Shown: positions 1-8,619 of the stretch, one piece after another
Layout: every line of letters begins with the position of its first letter
How positions within the stretch are numbered: position 1 is the stretch's first letter
Source: Bacillus kwashiorkori
GTDB lineage: Bacteria; Bacillota; Bacilli; Bacillales; Caldibacillaceae
Assembly (NCBI RefSeq): GCF_001375515.1
Contig: NZ_CTDX01000015.1
Span: forward strand, 310,001 to 374,000
Length of the DNA stretch: 64,000 bases
Direction of reading: 5' to 3'
Position numbers and translations under genes: made by a program
The notes under the pieces: generated by a model
Told to the model about the DNA's origin: nothing
The model's database searches: none
The model's input: the letters and a program-made list of their open reading frames with translations, nothing else

Positions 1-459
1 GCTGCAAAAATGGCAAAAGAAGGAAAATCACCAGAAGAAATATTGGCGAAACTCGACGAATTAAAAAAATCTGCCCGTGCTTATTTTATGGTAGACGATT
101 TATCGAATTTACAACGTGGTGGTCGTCTTTCAGGTGCACAAGCATTAATTGGTAGCTTATTGCAAGTAAAACCACTGCTACACTTTGTAGACAAAGTAAT
201 CGTTCCATTCGAAAAGATTCGTACAAGGAAAAAGGCAATGAATCGAATCGTTGAACTGATAGGCGAAGATGCAAAGTCAGGAGAACCGTATCAAGCTGTT
301 ATTATACATGCATTACGGGAAGAAGAAGCACTAGAATGGAAAAAAGAATTAGAAAGCCTATATCCGAATGTTGAATTTTCCATTAGCTACTTCGGTCCGG
401 TTATTGGCACCCATTTAGGTGAAGGTGCAATGGGTATGGGCTGGATGAAGAAACTGTAA
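1..459 (+). CDS. DegV-family fatty-acid-binding protein, C-terminal part (5' end outside window)
   Basis: The frame is open from base 1, so the N-terminus lies upstream and only about 150 C-terminal residues are present. The sequence DDLSNLQRGGRLSGAQALIG followed by a KPLLHF segment is the typical second-domain signature of DegV proteins, which bind fatty acids for the FakA/FakB phosphorylation system. An in-frame ATG at 10 is probably internal, not the start. The position directly upstream of comFA matches the yviA gene of B. subtilis. A hairpin follows at 527. The family call is firm; the lipid ligand cannot be told from this fragment. Confidence 0.85.
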   Translation, partial: AAKMAKEGKSPEEILAKLDELKKSARAYFMVDDLSNLQRGGRLSGAQALIGSLLQVKPLLHFVDKVIVPFEKIRTRKKAMNRIVELIGEDAKSGEPYQAVIIHALREEEALEWKKELESLYPNVEFSISYFGPVIGTHLGEGAMGMGWMKKL

Positions 460-526
460 TAATAACGTATTTTTATTCATTTAGATAAAGGTTCGGACTA
501 ATATTATTTTATATGTATTAAGGATG

Positions 527-570
527 ATGAAGGGCAAATAGCCTAAAAAGATTTTGTCCTTCATTTATTT
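527..570 (+). terminator. Hairpin after the DegV-family gene
   Basis: ATGAAGGGCAAA (527-538) pairs with TTTGTCCTTCAT (553-564) with one mismatch and is followed by a T-rich stretch. It would end transcription before comFA. Confidence 0.55.
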
Positions 571-601
571 CATTTAGAAAATAGCGAGGAGGTATGTATG
601 A

Positions 602-2110
602 TTGATTCACGAAAAGATTAATACATTATTCGTGTCATCTAGTGGCGGTACTGATGAAAAACGAAGTATTCCCCCCTTTAATAGAACTCAACACCCCCAG
701 TCAAACAAACTTCATGAAAAAAATTCCATCAATCAATCACCTTTTCTTGTAAAATTACAACACCACTTATCAGGCAGGCAACTTTTAGCCGAAGAAATCC
801 CTTTTCCAATCGAAGAAATCCAACAGCATATTAAAGCTGGCTTTATCGAAGCGGTATCAGGTATCACTTATACCGATAATCACTATCGCTGTCACCGTTG
901 CGGTAACGAAGAACAACGACTGTTATGCCAATATCCGTGTTATCACTGTCAAAAGCAATGCACGTACTGCCGGAAATGTATCATTATGGGAAAAATTACC
1001 GAATGTAAAAAACTTTATCGCTGGATAGGTCCTCCACCACGTTTTCGTTATGAACATGCCCTTCAATGGGAAGGCACCCTTTCCCCATCCCAAGCGAAAG
1101 CTTCCGAAAAAATCGTGTCGGCAATTCATGAGCGTTCCGAGCTATTAGTTTGGGCGGTATGTGGAGCAGGTAAAACAGAAATGCTGTTTGCTGGGCTAAA
1201 TGAAGCTCTCCGACTCGGTAAAAGAACGGCGATTGCAACCCCGAGAACCGATGTTGTACTAGAATTATTTCCCCGCATTAAACAAATTTTCCCAGAAGTT
1301 CCCGTCACTGCTCTTTACGGAGGCAGCCAAGACCGAAATACATTTTCCCCAATTACTATTACAACTACCCACCAATTAATCCGGTTTCACGAAGCATTTG
1401 ATGTCATGATCATTGATGAAGTGGATGCGTTCCCGTATTCCGCAGAAGCAATCCTCCAATTTGCCGCAGAAAAGGCTCGTAAACCTAATAGTACATTAAT
1501 TTTTCTAACAGCTACTCCAAGTGCAGAATGGCAAAAAGAATGTACGAACGGCAAAAGGAATCATATTATTTTACCGGCAAGATTTCATCGTCACCCGTTA
1601 CCAATTCCTCGATTTATTTGGACGGGAAACTGGCGCAAAGCTTTTTCAAAAAACAAAATTCCCATACCAATTCGGAACTGGTTTATACACCGGTTAGAAA
1701 TTGGTAAACAAGCGTTTATTTTCTTTCCCCATATTGAATTGATGGAACAAGCCTTGCCATTATTTCAACAATATGACGGAAAAATAATGGCGGTACATGC
1801 GGAAGACCCAGACAGAAAGGAAAAAGTTCAAGCAATGCGTACTGGAGAAATCCCGATTTTATTGACAACGACCATTTTAGAAAGAGGGGTAACCATTCCG
1901 AATATAGATGTAGCAGTAGTTGGCGCGGAAGATGATACATTTACTGAAAGTGCTCTCGTACAAATTTCTGGAAGAGTAGGACGCAACCCGAAATATCCAA
2001 CAGGAGATATCGCTTTTTTTCACCAAGGAAAAACGAAGGCAATGGTAAGAGCGCGTAATCAGTTATTACGAATGAACACTGCTGCAAAAAAACAAGGGCT
2101 CATTTATTGA
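602..2110 (+). CDS. comFA: ComFA, late competence DNA helicase/translocase
   Basis: This is an ATP-driven superfamily 2 helicase-like protein that helps pull single-stranded DNA through the ComEC pore during transformation. Of 502 residues, the N-terminal third has a cysteine cluster (about residues 96-126, CHRCG...CQYPCYHCQKQCTYCRKC) that should bind zinc. Walker A is GAGKTE (about 198), Walker B is IIDEVDAF, motif III is TATPS and motif VI is QISGRVGRNP. The start is TTG at 602, nine bases after GAGGAGG (586-592); the ATGs at 594 and 598 run into early stops. It is slightly longer than the roughly 460-residue B. subtilis protein. comFC follows after 85 bases; comFB is absent. Confidence 0.95.
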   Translation: MIHEKINTLFVSSSGGTDEKRSIPPFNRTQHPQSNKLHEKNSINQSPFLVKLQHHLSGRQLLAEEIPFPIEEIQQHIKAGFIEAVSGITYTDNHYRCHRCGNEEQRLLCQYPCYHCQKQCTYCRKCIIMGKITECKKLYRWIGPPPRFRYEHALQWEGTLSPSQAKASEKIVSAIHERSELLVWAVCGAGKTEMLFAGLNEALRLGKRTAIATPRTDVVLELFPRIKQIFPEVPVTALYGGSQDRNTFSPITITTTHQLIRFHEAFDVMIIDEVDAFPYSAEAILQFAAEKARKPNSTLIFLTATPSAEWQKECTNGKRNHIILPARFHRHPLPIPRFIWTGNWRKAFSKNKIPIPIRNWFIHRLEIGKQAFIFFPHIELMEQALPLFQQYDGKIMAVHAEDPDRKEKVQAMRTGEIPILLTTTILERGVTIPNIDVAVVGAEDDTFTESALVQISGRVGRNPKYPTGDIAFFHQGKTKAMVRARNQLLRMNTAAKKQGLIY

Positions 2111-2195
2111 ATGACAAGGTAATGTAAGAACAAAAATTACGAGAATTATTCGGTTAACATTCTCTCATTTTGTACGATATAGAAAGAGAGGTCGT

Positions 2196-2921
2196 GTGAC
2201 ATTGAATTTTTATCAGCAAGATTACTGTTTACTTTGTGATGATGAAATGACGCCAACGATTAGTTGGAACTATTTTTTCATCGATCAAGAGAAGAAATAT
2301 GTATGTGAGAAATGTGAAAGAAAGTTAGAAAAGTTAGCTGAACCTACGTGCAACATATGCTCCCGTTCTTTAATAAATTTGGATGAAAAATTTAAGCGAG
2401 AAAATACATGTTACGATTGTATCCGGTGGGAAAATTCCCTCGAATGGCAAGGGACATTAACGAAAAACTTTTCACTATTCACTTATAATGAATTTTTAGC
2501 GGAAGTAATTGCCCTTTTTAAATATCGTGGGGATTATGAAATAGCTAAAATATTTTCAAAAAGAATTAGAACTATTTTAGAGACATTAGCTTTTGATTAC
2601 GTCGTGCCAATTCCTTTAAGTGAGGAACGGTTACAGGAGCGGGGCTTTAATCAGGCGGAAGCATTAGCCACGGCAGCAAACATTGAAACGACCGCCCTGT
2701 TAACACGCATTCATTCTGAAAAACAATCAAAAAAATCACGCCAAGAACGAATAAGCCTTCCACAAGTATTTTCCTTGCAAAAAGCATGTGATTTGGAAGG
2801 GAAAATGATTGTTTTACTAGATGATATTTACACGACTGGTTCAACGTTACGGCAAGCGGCGAAACTATTAAAACAACGAGGGGCAGGGAAAGTGTTTTCC
2901 ATCACAATCGGTAGAGGGTAA
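2196..2921 (+). CDS. comFC: ComFC, phosphoribosyltransferase-like competence protein
   Basis: ComFC works with ComFA in uptake of transforming DNA. The 241-residue product has an N-terminal double zinc ribbon (CLLCDDE, CEKCERK, CNICSRS, CYDC; residues 10-75) and a C-terminal phosphoribosyltransferase fold with the PRPP loop VLLDDIYTTGSTL near residue 210. Spacing and RBS (GAAAGAGAGG, 2182-2191) allow GTG at 2196 or TTG at 2202 as start. It lies 85 bases after comFA and is probably co-transcribed with it and with yvyF. Confidence 0.94.
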   Translation: MTLNFYQQDYCLLCDDEMTPTISWNYFFIDQEKKYVCEKCERKLEKLAEPTCNICSRSLINLDEKFKRENTCYDCIRWENSLEWQGTLTKNFSLFTYNEFLAEVIALFKYRGDYEIAKIFSKRIRTILETLAFDYVVPIPLSEERLQERGFNQAEALATAANIETTALLTRIHSEKQSKKSRQERISLPQVFSLQKACDLEGKMIVLLDDIYTTGSTLRQAAKLLKQRGAGKVFSITIGRG

Positions 2922-3053
2922 CACTATTTGCGCGACCTTCCCCTGTTGGTTGTATAATAAAAGGTAGAGAACAAACGGATATTTAATATTGAAAACTTTC
3001 ATCAAAAACAAAAAGCTATAGTTGAGATAAGAAAACGAAAGGGGAAAGCAACA

Positions 3054-3476
3054 ATGGGACTAGAAAATTGTGCTAATTGCGGCCAGTTATTTGTAAAAAA
3101 TTCCATTCGGGATATTTGTGAAAATTGCTATCGGGAAGAAGAAGCAGCTTTTGAAAAGGTAAATGTCTTTTTGAAAAAACGCGAAAATCGTACAGCTTCG
3201 ATGGTGCAAATTATTAACGAGACAGGTGTAGAAGAAGCATTAATTTTAAAATTTATTAAAAAAGGACGAATTCGCCTCGTTCAGTTTCCAAACTTAGCCT
3301 ATCCGTGTGAAAAATGCGGCCGGCCTATTAAAACTGGAAAAATATGCGAAACTTGTATGAAAGAACTACGTACGGATTTAGATAGTTTTGAAAAAGAGCG
3401 AGCGAGACAAGCAGAAATCGCTGAACGGGAAAAAACGTACTTTACCATGGACGAAACCGCTCGTCGGAAAAAGTAA
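3054..3476 (+). CDS. yvyF: YvyF, flagellar-operon zinc-ribbon protein
   Basis: This 140-residue protein belongs to the YvyF family that sits between comFC and flgM in Bacilli; its exact job is not established. Two cysteine pairs are visible at the N-terminus (CANCG, CENC) and two in the middle (CEKCGRP, CETC), separated by an HTH-like stretch (MVQIINETGVEEALILKFIKKGRI) that resembles a small DNA- or protein-binding helix pair. The C-terminus is a charged helix. A clear RBS (GAAAGGGG) precedes the ATG. Confidence 0.85.
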   Translation: MGLENCANCGQLFVKNSIRDICENCYREEEAAFEKVNVFLKKRENRTASMVQIINETGVEEALILKFIKKGRIRLVQFPNLAYPCEKCGRPIKTGKICETCMKELRTDLDSFEKERARQAEIAEREKTYFTMDETARRKK

Positions 3477-3513
3477 TAACAATAATTACCGTTAAACAAT
3501 TGATAAATAATAC

Positions 3514-3540
3514 TAAACAAAACGGTTTTTGAGACGATAA
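3514..3540 (+). promoter_or_regulatory. Sigma-D promoter for flgM operon
   Basis: TAAA (3514-3517), 15 bases, then GACGATAA (3533-3540). The sigma-D consensus is TAAA-N15-GCCGATAT, so the -10 has two mismatches. It lies 56 bases before flgM, and autoregulation of flgM by sigma-D is known in B. subtilis. Confidence 0.65.
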
Positions 3541-3595
3541 AATAAATAAGTACAAGAACGTCAAGTGACTCTACAAGTGAAAGAGAGGGTTCATA

Positions 3596-3862
3596 ATGAA
3601 AATTACTAACTTTGGACCGAACGGCATTAATCCATATAAAAAACCATTAGTAAAAACGGATAGTAACATCGGTAAGCGAGACAGTAAAAGTGATCAAATA
3701 GAAATATCCGAAGAAGCATTGAAACTTCAGCAACAAGCACAAACAGATCCAGCGAGACAAGCAAAGATTGCCGAAATTAAACAACAAATTGAAACTGGCA
3801 CGTACAGAGTGGATCATCAACAACTGGCAAAAAGTATTCATCAATATTACAAAGATAAATAG
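3596..3862 (+). CDS. flgM: FlgM, anti-sigma-D factor
   Basis: FlgM binds and inactivates sigma-D until the hook-basal body is complete. The 88-residue protein has the disordered N-terminus MKITNFGPNGINPYKK, a SDQIEISEEALKLQQ helix and the C-terminal sigma-binding helices (RQAKIAEIKQQIETGTYRVDHQQLAKSI). Length and sequence are typical. RBS GAGAGGG precedes the ATG. It lies 37 bases before flgN, in the same operon. Confidence 0.95.
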   Translation: MKITNFGPNGINPYKKPLVKTDSNIGKRDSKSDQIEISEEALKLQQQAQTDPARQAKIAEIKQQIETGTYRVDHQQLAKSIHQYYKDK

Positions 3863-3899
3863 TGATGTGCGAAAAATTTTTAGAAAAGGGTGAGGTCTA

Positions 3900-4382
3900 A
3901 TGACATGGAAACCTTTCATTACTACATTGTTAAAATTAATTCAACTATATGAGAGCTTATATACGATCGCCAAAAACAAATCAGAAGTGATAAAAAATGG
4001 TGACCTCGACGCCCTAAACCAAATAATGAAATCAGAGCAAACACATATAACTGCAATTACTGCGTTAGAAAATGAACGGCTTAACTGGACTAAAAATCTA
4101 GCAGGATATGAAACAGCAACTTTACTTGATTGTATTCAGTTAGCATCAGGAAGTGAGAAAGAAAAACTAACCGAAATTCACGAAGAACTTTCTGAGCTGT
4201 TACAAAAGTTGAAAGCCCAAAATGAGTTGAACCAACAACTGATTCATCAATCATTGCAATTCGTTAATTTTTCACTGAATATGCTCCTACCCCAACCGGA
4301 TAATGTAACTTATGGACCACAGCAGAAGAAAAACCAATCTACTAGTTACAATCATACTTCCGTCTTTAATTCACGAGTGTAA
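3900..4382 (+). CDS. flgN: FlgN, export chaperone for FlgK and FlgL
   Basis: This 160-residue, mostly helical protein (YvyG in B. subtilis) keeps the hook-filament junction proteins FlgK and FlgL ready for export. Long amphipathic helices cover residues 5-60 and 90-130, and the region LLQKLKAQNELNQQLIHQSLQFVNFSLNML is the usual family C-terminal helix. Its two clients are encoded immediately downstream. Assignment rests on family pattern and position, since FlgN sequences are weakly conserved. Confidence 0.88.
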   Translation: MTWKPFITTLLKLIQLYESLYTIAKNKSEVIKNGDLDALNQIMKSEQTHITAITALENERLNWTKNLAGYETATLLDCIQLASGSEKEKLTEIHEELSELLQKLKAQNELNQQLIHQSLQFVNFSLNMLLPQPDNVTYGPQQKKNQSTSYNHTSVFNSRV

Positions 4383-4454
4383 TTTTGAATTGGGATAGGA
4401 AACTGTGTTTATCGATTTTCACTTTGCTTAGGCAAAGATACGGAGGTACAAACA

Positions 4455-6023
4455 ATGATTCCGACATTTCACGGATTAGAAACGGCGAAACGGGGGTTAA
4501 ACGCCCAACGTTCCGCTTTATATACGACTGGTCATAATATTTCCAATGCCAATACGCCAGGTTACACGAGACAACGAGTGAATTTCACCCCATCAAATCC
4601 CTATCCAGGAACTGGCATTAATCGCCCTGGTATTCCGGGACAATTAGGGACAGGGGTTGAAGCAGGTACGATTCAGCGGGTACGGGAAAGCTTTCTCGAT
4701 GTGCAATATCGCTTAGAAAATAACAAATTAGGTTATTACAGCTCCTTAAACACTTCTTTATCAAAAATGGAAGATATTATGAACGAACCGACAGATAGCG
4801 GTCTCCACAGTGTGATGGAAAAGTTTTGGAGCTCGCTTCAAGATTTAACGAATCACACAGAAAACACAGGGGCACGGGAAGTAGTTGCTTCAACTGGTGA
4901 AATGGTCGCAGATACATTGAACTATTATTATAATTCATTAGTTCGTGTAAAGAATGACATTGGTAATGAAATTAATGTAAAAGTAAATGATATTAATAGA
5001 ATGATTGAGCAAATTAATCAATTGAATGAACAAATTGCTAGTATCGAACCACACGGTCAGTTACCTAATGATCTATACGATAAGCGTGACTTACTTGTCG
5101 ATGAATTATCAAAACAAGTGAATATTAAAGTTACGAATATTATTCCAAAAAACTACGGAAAAAATGAACCGTCCGCAGTGGGGCTCTATCAAATTGAACT
5201 AGTTCAAAAAGATGGTTCTCCTTACTCACCACAGGCGACATTAATTACTGTTGATCGTGTTTCGGGGAGAACAGGAAAAAATAATCTCGTCGTGATGGAT
5301 AAAGATAACAATGCGGAAAGTTATCGGAGCGAAATTGCTACCGTGAAAGTCGGCGATATTACGTTAAATAACCTTCAATTCTCCGGAGAACTCGCTGGAT
5401 TAATAGAAAGTTACGGCTACTCTACGGATAGCGGATCTAAAGGCTATTACCCTGAGATGATAGAAAAGATTAATAATTTAACGAAGGCATTTGCCAATGA
5501 ATTTAACGCAGTTCATAAAAATGGTTATGCTTTAGGAGCAACAGAAAAATCAGATCGGGACTTTTTCGAATATGATGAAAAAAATCCGGCACTAACTATT
5601 CGAGTCAATCAAGCAATCGTACAAGATCCTGCTCTTATTGCTGCTGGTAGTAAATCCGGTGACTCTGGTGATAACGGTAATGCAGCTGCACTGGCAAAAG
5701 TGAAATCAAAAAACTTCAATGATTACTTAACAAAAGTAGATGTTCCCGCGGGGATGAACGGTTCGATAGATTCGTATTATGCAGGAATCATCGGAAATCT
5801 CGGTGTATCGTCACAAAGTGTGAATAAAGATATGGAAAACTCCCAAATATTGTTAGATTCCGTCGATTATAATCGGTCCTCGATTAATGGAGTTTCTTTG
5901 GATGAAGAAATGACTAATTTAGTCACTTTCCAACATGCTTATAACGCTTCAGCTCGAATGATTACCGTCATTGATGAAATGATTGACAAAATTATTAACG
6001 GTATGGGTGTAGTAGGGAGGTAA
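4455..6023 (+). CDS. flgK: FlgK, hook-filament junction protein 1
   Basis: FlgK forms the first ring between hook and filament. The 522-residue product opens with the conserved helix IPTFHGLETAKRGLNAQRSA followed by the flagellar rod motif TGHNISNANTPGYTRQRV, and ends with the D0 coiled coil (DEEMTNLVTFQHAYNASARMITVIDEMIDKIINGMGVVGR). The variable middle holds the outer domains. RBS GGAGGT lies just before the ATG at 4455. It is exported by the flagellar type III apparatus and so has no signal peptide. Confidence 0.97.
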   Translation: MIPTFHGLETAKRGLNAQRSALYTTGHNISNANTPGYTRQRVNFTPSNPYPGTGINRPGIPGQLGTGVEAGTIQRVRESFLDVQYRLENNKLGYYSSLNTSLSKMEDIMNEPTDSGLHSVMEKFWSSLQDLTNHTENTGAREVVASTGEMVADTLNYYYNSLVRVKNDIGNEINVKVNDINRMIEQINQLNEQIASIEPHGQLPNDLYDKRDLLVDELSKQVNIKVTNIIPKNYGKNEPSAVGLYQIELVQKDGSPYSPQATLITVDRVSGRTGKNNLVVMDKDNNAESYRSEIATVKVGDITLNNLQFSGELAGLIESYGYSTDSGSKGYYPEMIEKINNLTKAFANEFNAVHKNGYALGATEKSDRDFFEYDEKNPALTIRVNQAIVQDPALIAAGSKSGDSGDNGNAAALAKVKSKNFNDYLTKVDVPAGMNGSIDSYYAGIIGNLGVSSQSVNKDMENSQILLDSVDYNRSSINGVSLDEEMTNLVTFQHAYNASARMITVIDEMIDKIINGMGVVGR

Positions 6024-6140
6024 ACGCTAATCTTTGTTTCTTTCTTATTTTACGCAGTAGATGGGATGGCTTCTCTTTTATATAATTAGTGAACACAATA
6101 GTTTTTTAATATAGAAGGTTATCTTAAAGGTGGTGGAATA

Positions 6141-7022
6141 ATGCGAGTCACCCAATCGATGTTATCAAACAATATGTTGCGAAATTTAAGCAGCAGCTAT
6201 CAAAAACTAGGGAAATTACAAAACCAATTAAATTCACAAAAGAAAATAACAAAACCTTCCGATGATCCGGTTGTAGCAATGCTTGGCCTTGGCTATCGTT
6301 CCGAGTTAAATCGAGTTCAGCAATATAATCGAAACATAAGCGAAGTGAAAAACTGGGTTGACACGACTGATGATGCTATCGGTCATGGTGTGAAAGTGAT
6401 ACAAAGAATTCGTGAACTTGTTGTACAAGGATCCAATGGCACGCTTGAATCATCCCAACGACAGGCAATTGGTGTCGAAGTCGAACAGTTAAAAAATCAA
6501 CTAGTTACGATTTCAAATACACAAATTGGCGGAAAATATATTTTTAATGGAATAAAGACGAATGATCGTCCTGATGGCAAGTTTGAGGAACTTTCCCCAG
6601 AAGAGGGATTTATTAATCTAGAAATTTTTGAAGGAATAACGATGCCTGTGAATGTGAAGGGCAGTGATTTATTTGGGAATATGTTGGAAGAAGATGGTTC
6701 TATCCAACAGTTAGTCCAAGCATTAAATGATCCGGAAACAACTGATGTGGAAATTGGTGAGTTTTTGGACAAAGTAGACAATGAAATGGATCGCTTTTTA
6801 AGATATCAAGCAGATGTCGGTGCGAAGCAAAACCGTGTGGAGCTAATGGAAGACCGCCTCGCCCAACAGGAAATTATCTCTACAAAAGTTTTATCAGAAA
6901 ATGAAGATGTCGATATTGAAAAAGTTATTATTGAACTAACAACACAAGAATCAATTCACCGTGCCGCACTAAGTGTCGGTGCACGAATCATCCAACCTTC
7001 ATTACTAGACTTTTTACGATAA
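6141..7022 (+). CDS. flgL: FlgL, hook-filament junction protein 3
   Basis: FlgL forms the second junction ring, on which flagellin polymerises. The 293-residue product has the flagellin-like N-terminus MRVTQSMLSNNMLRNLSSSYQ and a KPSDDPVVAMLGLGYRSEL segment, with matching C-terminal helices ending ARIIQPSLLDFLR. It lies 117 bases after flgK and ends in a small hairpin. Confidence 0.96.
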   Translation: MRVTQSMLSNNMLRNLSSSYQKLGKLQNQLNSQKKITKPSDDPVVAMLGLGYRSELNRVQQYNRNISEVKNWVDTTDDAIGHGVKVIQRIRELVVQGSNGTLESSQRQAIGVEVEQLKNQLVTISNTQIGGKYIFNGIKTNDRPDGKFEELSPEEGFINLEIFEGITMPVNVKGSDLFGNMLEEDGSIQQLVQALNDPETTDVEIGEFLDKVDNEMDRFLRYQADVGAKQNRVELMEDRLAQQEIISTKVLSENEDVDIEKVIIELTTQESIHRAALSVGARIIQPSLLDFLR

Positions 7023-7055
7023 GCTATTCCCAACAAAAGGATAGCTTTTCTTTTT
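7022..7055 (+). terminator. Possible terminator after flgL
   Basis: AAGCTAT (7022-7028) pairs with ATAGCTT (7042-7048) before a run of Ts. It may be only partly efficient, because yviE and fliW usually belong to the same unit. Confidence 0.45.
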
Positions 7056-7169
7056 AATAGGAAGTTTTTTTACCATTTATCTTGTCCTAACACCTACATA
7101 GTGAAGTAATTTTTCACAGGAATGAAGAAAAGTCACGTAGGAAACTATTAAATGAATGAAGAGGTATGT

Positions 7170-7745
7170 ATGATGAAACTCCCTCAAATTCAAATTCAAT
7201 CAACCGATATGAAGATTGCACTTCATACGATTAAAAGCGTTCAAAGGATTGAACAGCCAAAGCCTGTAATGGAGATAGAACAACCTAATGCAGATGTGAA
7301 AATAGAGACGTCACCTGGAAAACTGACTATTGATCAGTCAAAAGCATGGGCTGATATGGGTTATAAGTCTTCGGCAATCATTACTGAGGAAGCAGCAACA
7401 AAAGGAATGCAAGACGCGATGAGTGGGATAGAGCGGAGACGACGCCAAGGTGATGAAATGATGAAAATTGAATATGGCGGGAATCCCTTTGCCTCACAAG
7501 CAATAGAAAACGGGAATAAGCCAGACATGCAATTTAATATTGGTTGGATTCCATCACCTGGTAGTGTGAAACTTCACTATCAACCGGCAAAGGTCCATAT
7601 AGATGTACAAGAAAATAAACCACAAATTACTGTCCAACAACAGAAAGTAATCCATGACTATACACCTGGAAAAGTCGATATCACCATTGAACAATGGAAT
7701 TCATTAAAAATTGACTTTTTACATTTATTTGAGGAAACAATATAA
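7170..7745 (+). CDS. yviE: YviE, DUF6470-family flagellar-cluster protein
   Basis: This is the conserved protein of unknown role encoded between flgL and fliW in Bacilli. It has about 191 residues, is rich in beta-strand patterns, and repeats motifs of the form PxPxVKxHYQP...VHIDVQ and PQITVQQQKVIHDYTPGKVDITIEQ. The RBS GAAGAGG (7158-7164) fits the ATG at 7170 (or 7173); an earlier ATG at 7152 in the same frame lacks a ribosome site. No signal peptide or membrane segment is visible. Confidence 0.85.
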   Translation: MMKLPQIQIQSTDMKIALHTIKSVQRIEQPKPVMEIEQPNADVKIETSPGKLTIDQSKAWADMGYKSSAIITEEAATKGMQDAMSGIERRRRQGDEMMKIEYGGNPFASQAIENGNKPDMQFNIGWIPSPGSVKLHYQPAKVHIDVQENKPQITVQQQKVIHDYTPGKVDITIEQWNSLKIDFLHLFEETI

Positions 7746-7795
7746 GGTAAAATAGAATAACTAGACGGTTAAGAAAAAGCGAGCAGGTGAATACG

Positions 7796-8242
7796 TTGAA
7801 AATCAACACTAAATATTTTGGAGAAATCGAAATACAAGAGAGCGACATCATTACATTTGAAACAGGAATTCCCGGCTTTTTAATGGAAACAGAGTTTGTA
7901 ATTTTACCGTTGTCGGACGATAAAGTATTCCATGCGATGCAATCAGTAAAAACAGCGGAACTTGCATTCGTCATCACGAACCCATTTTTATTTTTTCAGG
8001 AATATGATTTTTCATTAGAAGATAGTGTCGTTGAGCAACTTGCCATCGAAAGAGTAGAAGAGGTTCAAGTGTATAATATACTAACGGTGCGGGATCCATT
8101 ACCTGACACAACAGCTAATTTACAAGCACCTATTATTATTAATTCGAAAAATAATTTTGCAAAACAGGTGATTTTAAATAATACCGAATATCAAACAAGA
8201 CATCACATATTTGAGAAAACACCTGCACAACAAAAGGGGTGA
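7796..8242 (+). CDS. fliW: FliW, flagellar assembly factor and CsrA antagonist
   Basis: FliW binds either flagellin or CsrA; when flagellin is secreted, free FliW removes CsrA from the hag message. The product (148 residues from TTG at 7796, or 151 from GTG at 7787) begins [27 protein letters not shown], the family signature. The TTG start is preferred because the homologues begin at this residue and GAGCAGGTG lies correctly before it. csrA starts five bases after the stop, which implies translational coupling. Confidence 0.95.
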   Translation: MKINTKYFGEIEIQESDIITFETGIPGFLMETEFVILPLSDDKVFHAMQSVKTAELAFVITNPFLFFQEYDFSLEDSVVEQLAIERVEEVQVYNILTVRDPLPDTTANLQAPIIINSKNNFAKQVILNNTEYQTRHHIFEKTPAQQKG

Positions 8243-8246
8243 TTGG

Positions 8247-8471
8247 ATGCTAATCTTATCGAGAAAAAAAGGCGAAGCAATTCAAATTGGTGATGGCATC
8301 CAAATCCAAATAGTATCGATCCAAGGTGATCAAGTAAAAATCGGTATCGAAGCTCCGAAAAATGTAGAAATTTACCGGCAAGAAATATATGCCCAAATCC
8401 AGGAAGAAAATAAACGGGCTGTAGCCACCACTAGTCTAATCGACCTAATCAAAAAGTCCCAAACAAAATAA
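8247..8471 (+). CDS. csrA: CsrA, RNA-binding translational repressor of flagellin
   Basis: CsrA is a dimeric RNA-binding protein that covers the hag ribosome site. The 74-residue product [20 protein letters not shown]...[19 protein letters not shown] has all family hallmarks, including the RNA-contacting first strand and the IYRQEIY helix. The ATG at 8247 is chosen because it begins the conserved protein and is preceded by GGGGTGATTGG; a longer frame from 8211 overlaps fliW and adds no conserved residues. An intrinsic terminator follows at 8480. Confidence 0.97.
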   Translation: MLILSRKKGEAIQIGDGIQIQIVSIQGDQVKIGIEAPKNVEIYRQEIYAQIQEENKRAVATTSLIDLIKKSQTK

Positions 8472-8479
8472 AAAATTTC

Positions 8480-8508
8480 AACGGAAGACTAAACATCTTC
8501 CGTTTTTT
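8480..8508 (+). terminator. Intrinsic terminator of csrA
   Basis: AACGGAAGA (8480-8488) pairs with TCTTCCGTT (8496-8504), with loop CTAAACA, and continues into six Ts (8503-8508). The loop and T-run overlap the hag promoter. Confidence 0.8.
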
Positions 8509-8516
8509 GTCGATAT
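8490..8516 (+). promoter_or_regulatory. Sigma-D promoter of hag
   Basis: TAAA (8490-8493), exactly 15 bases, then GTCGATAT (8509-8516): one mismatch to the sigma-D consensus TAAA-N15-GCCGATAT. It lies about 100 bases before the flagellin start, leaving a long structured leader. Confidence 0.85.
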
Positions 8517-8577
8517 AAGAATTGTAAGGGCAAAAGGGGGCGGCCGACCTCAATTAGCCTAGACAAAATAACATGGC

Positions 8578-8611
8578 TCACAAGGACGTGAACCGACAAA
8601 TTTCAAGGAGG
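8578..8611 (+). promoter_or_regulatory. CsrA binding sites in hag leader
   Basis: The hairpin TCAC-AAGGAC-GTGA (8578-8591) displays GGA in a six-base loop, and its ACAAGGACGT matches the CsrA consensus ACANGGANGT at every fixed position. A second GGA lies in the ribosome site CAAGGAGGA (8604-8612). Two sites, one over the ribosome site, are the known arrangement for CsrA repression of hag in B. subtilis. Confidence 0.8.
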
Positions 8612-8619
8612 AAATAATA

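Noticed and set aside
2111-2195. A missing comFB between comFA and comFC
   Set aside because: The gap is only 85 bases and contains no ORF, so comFB is absent, as in many Bacilli; it is not a deletion scar I can show.
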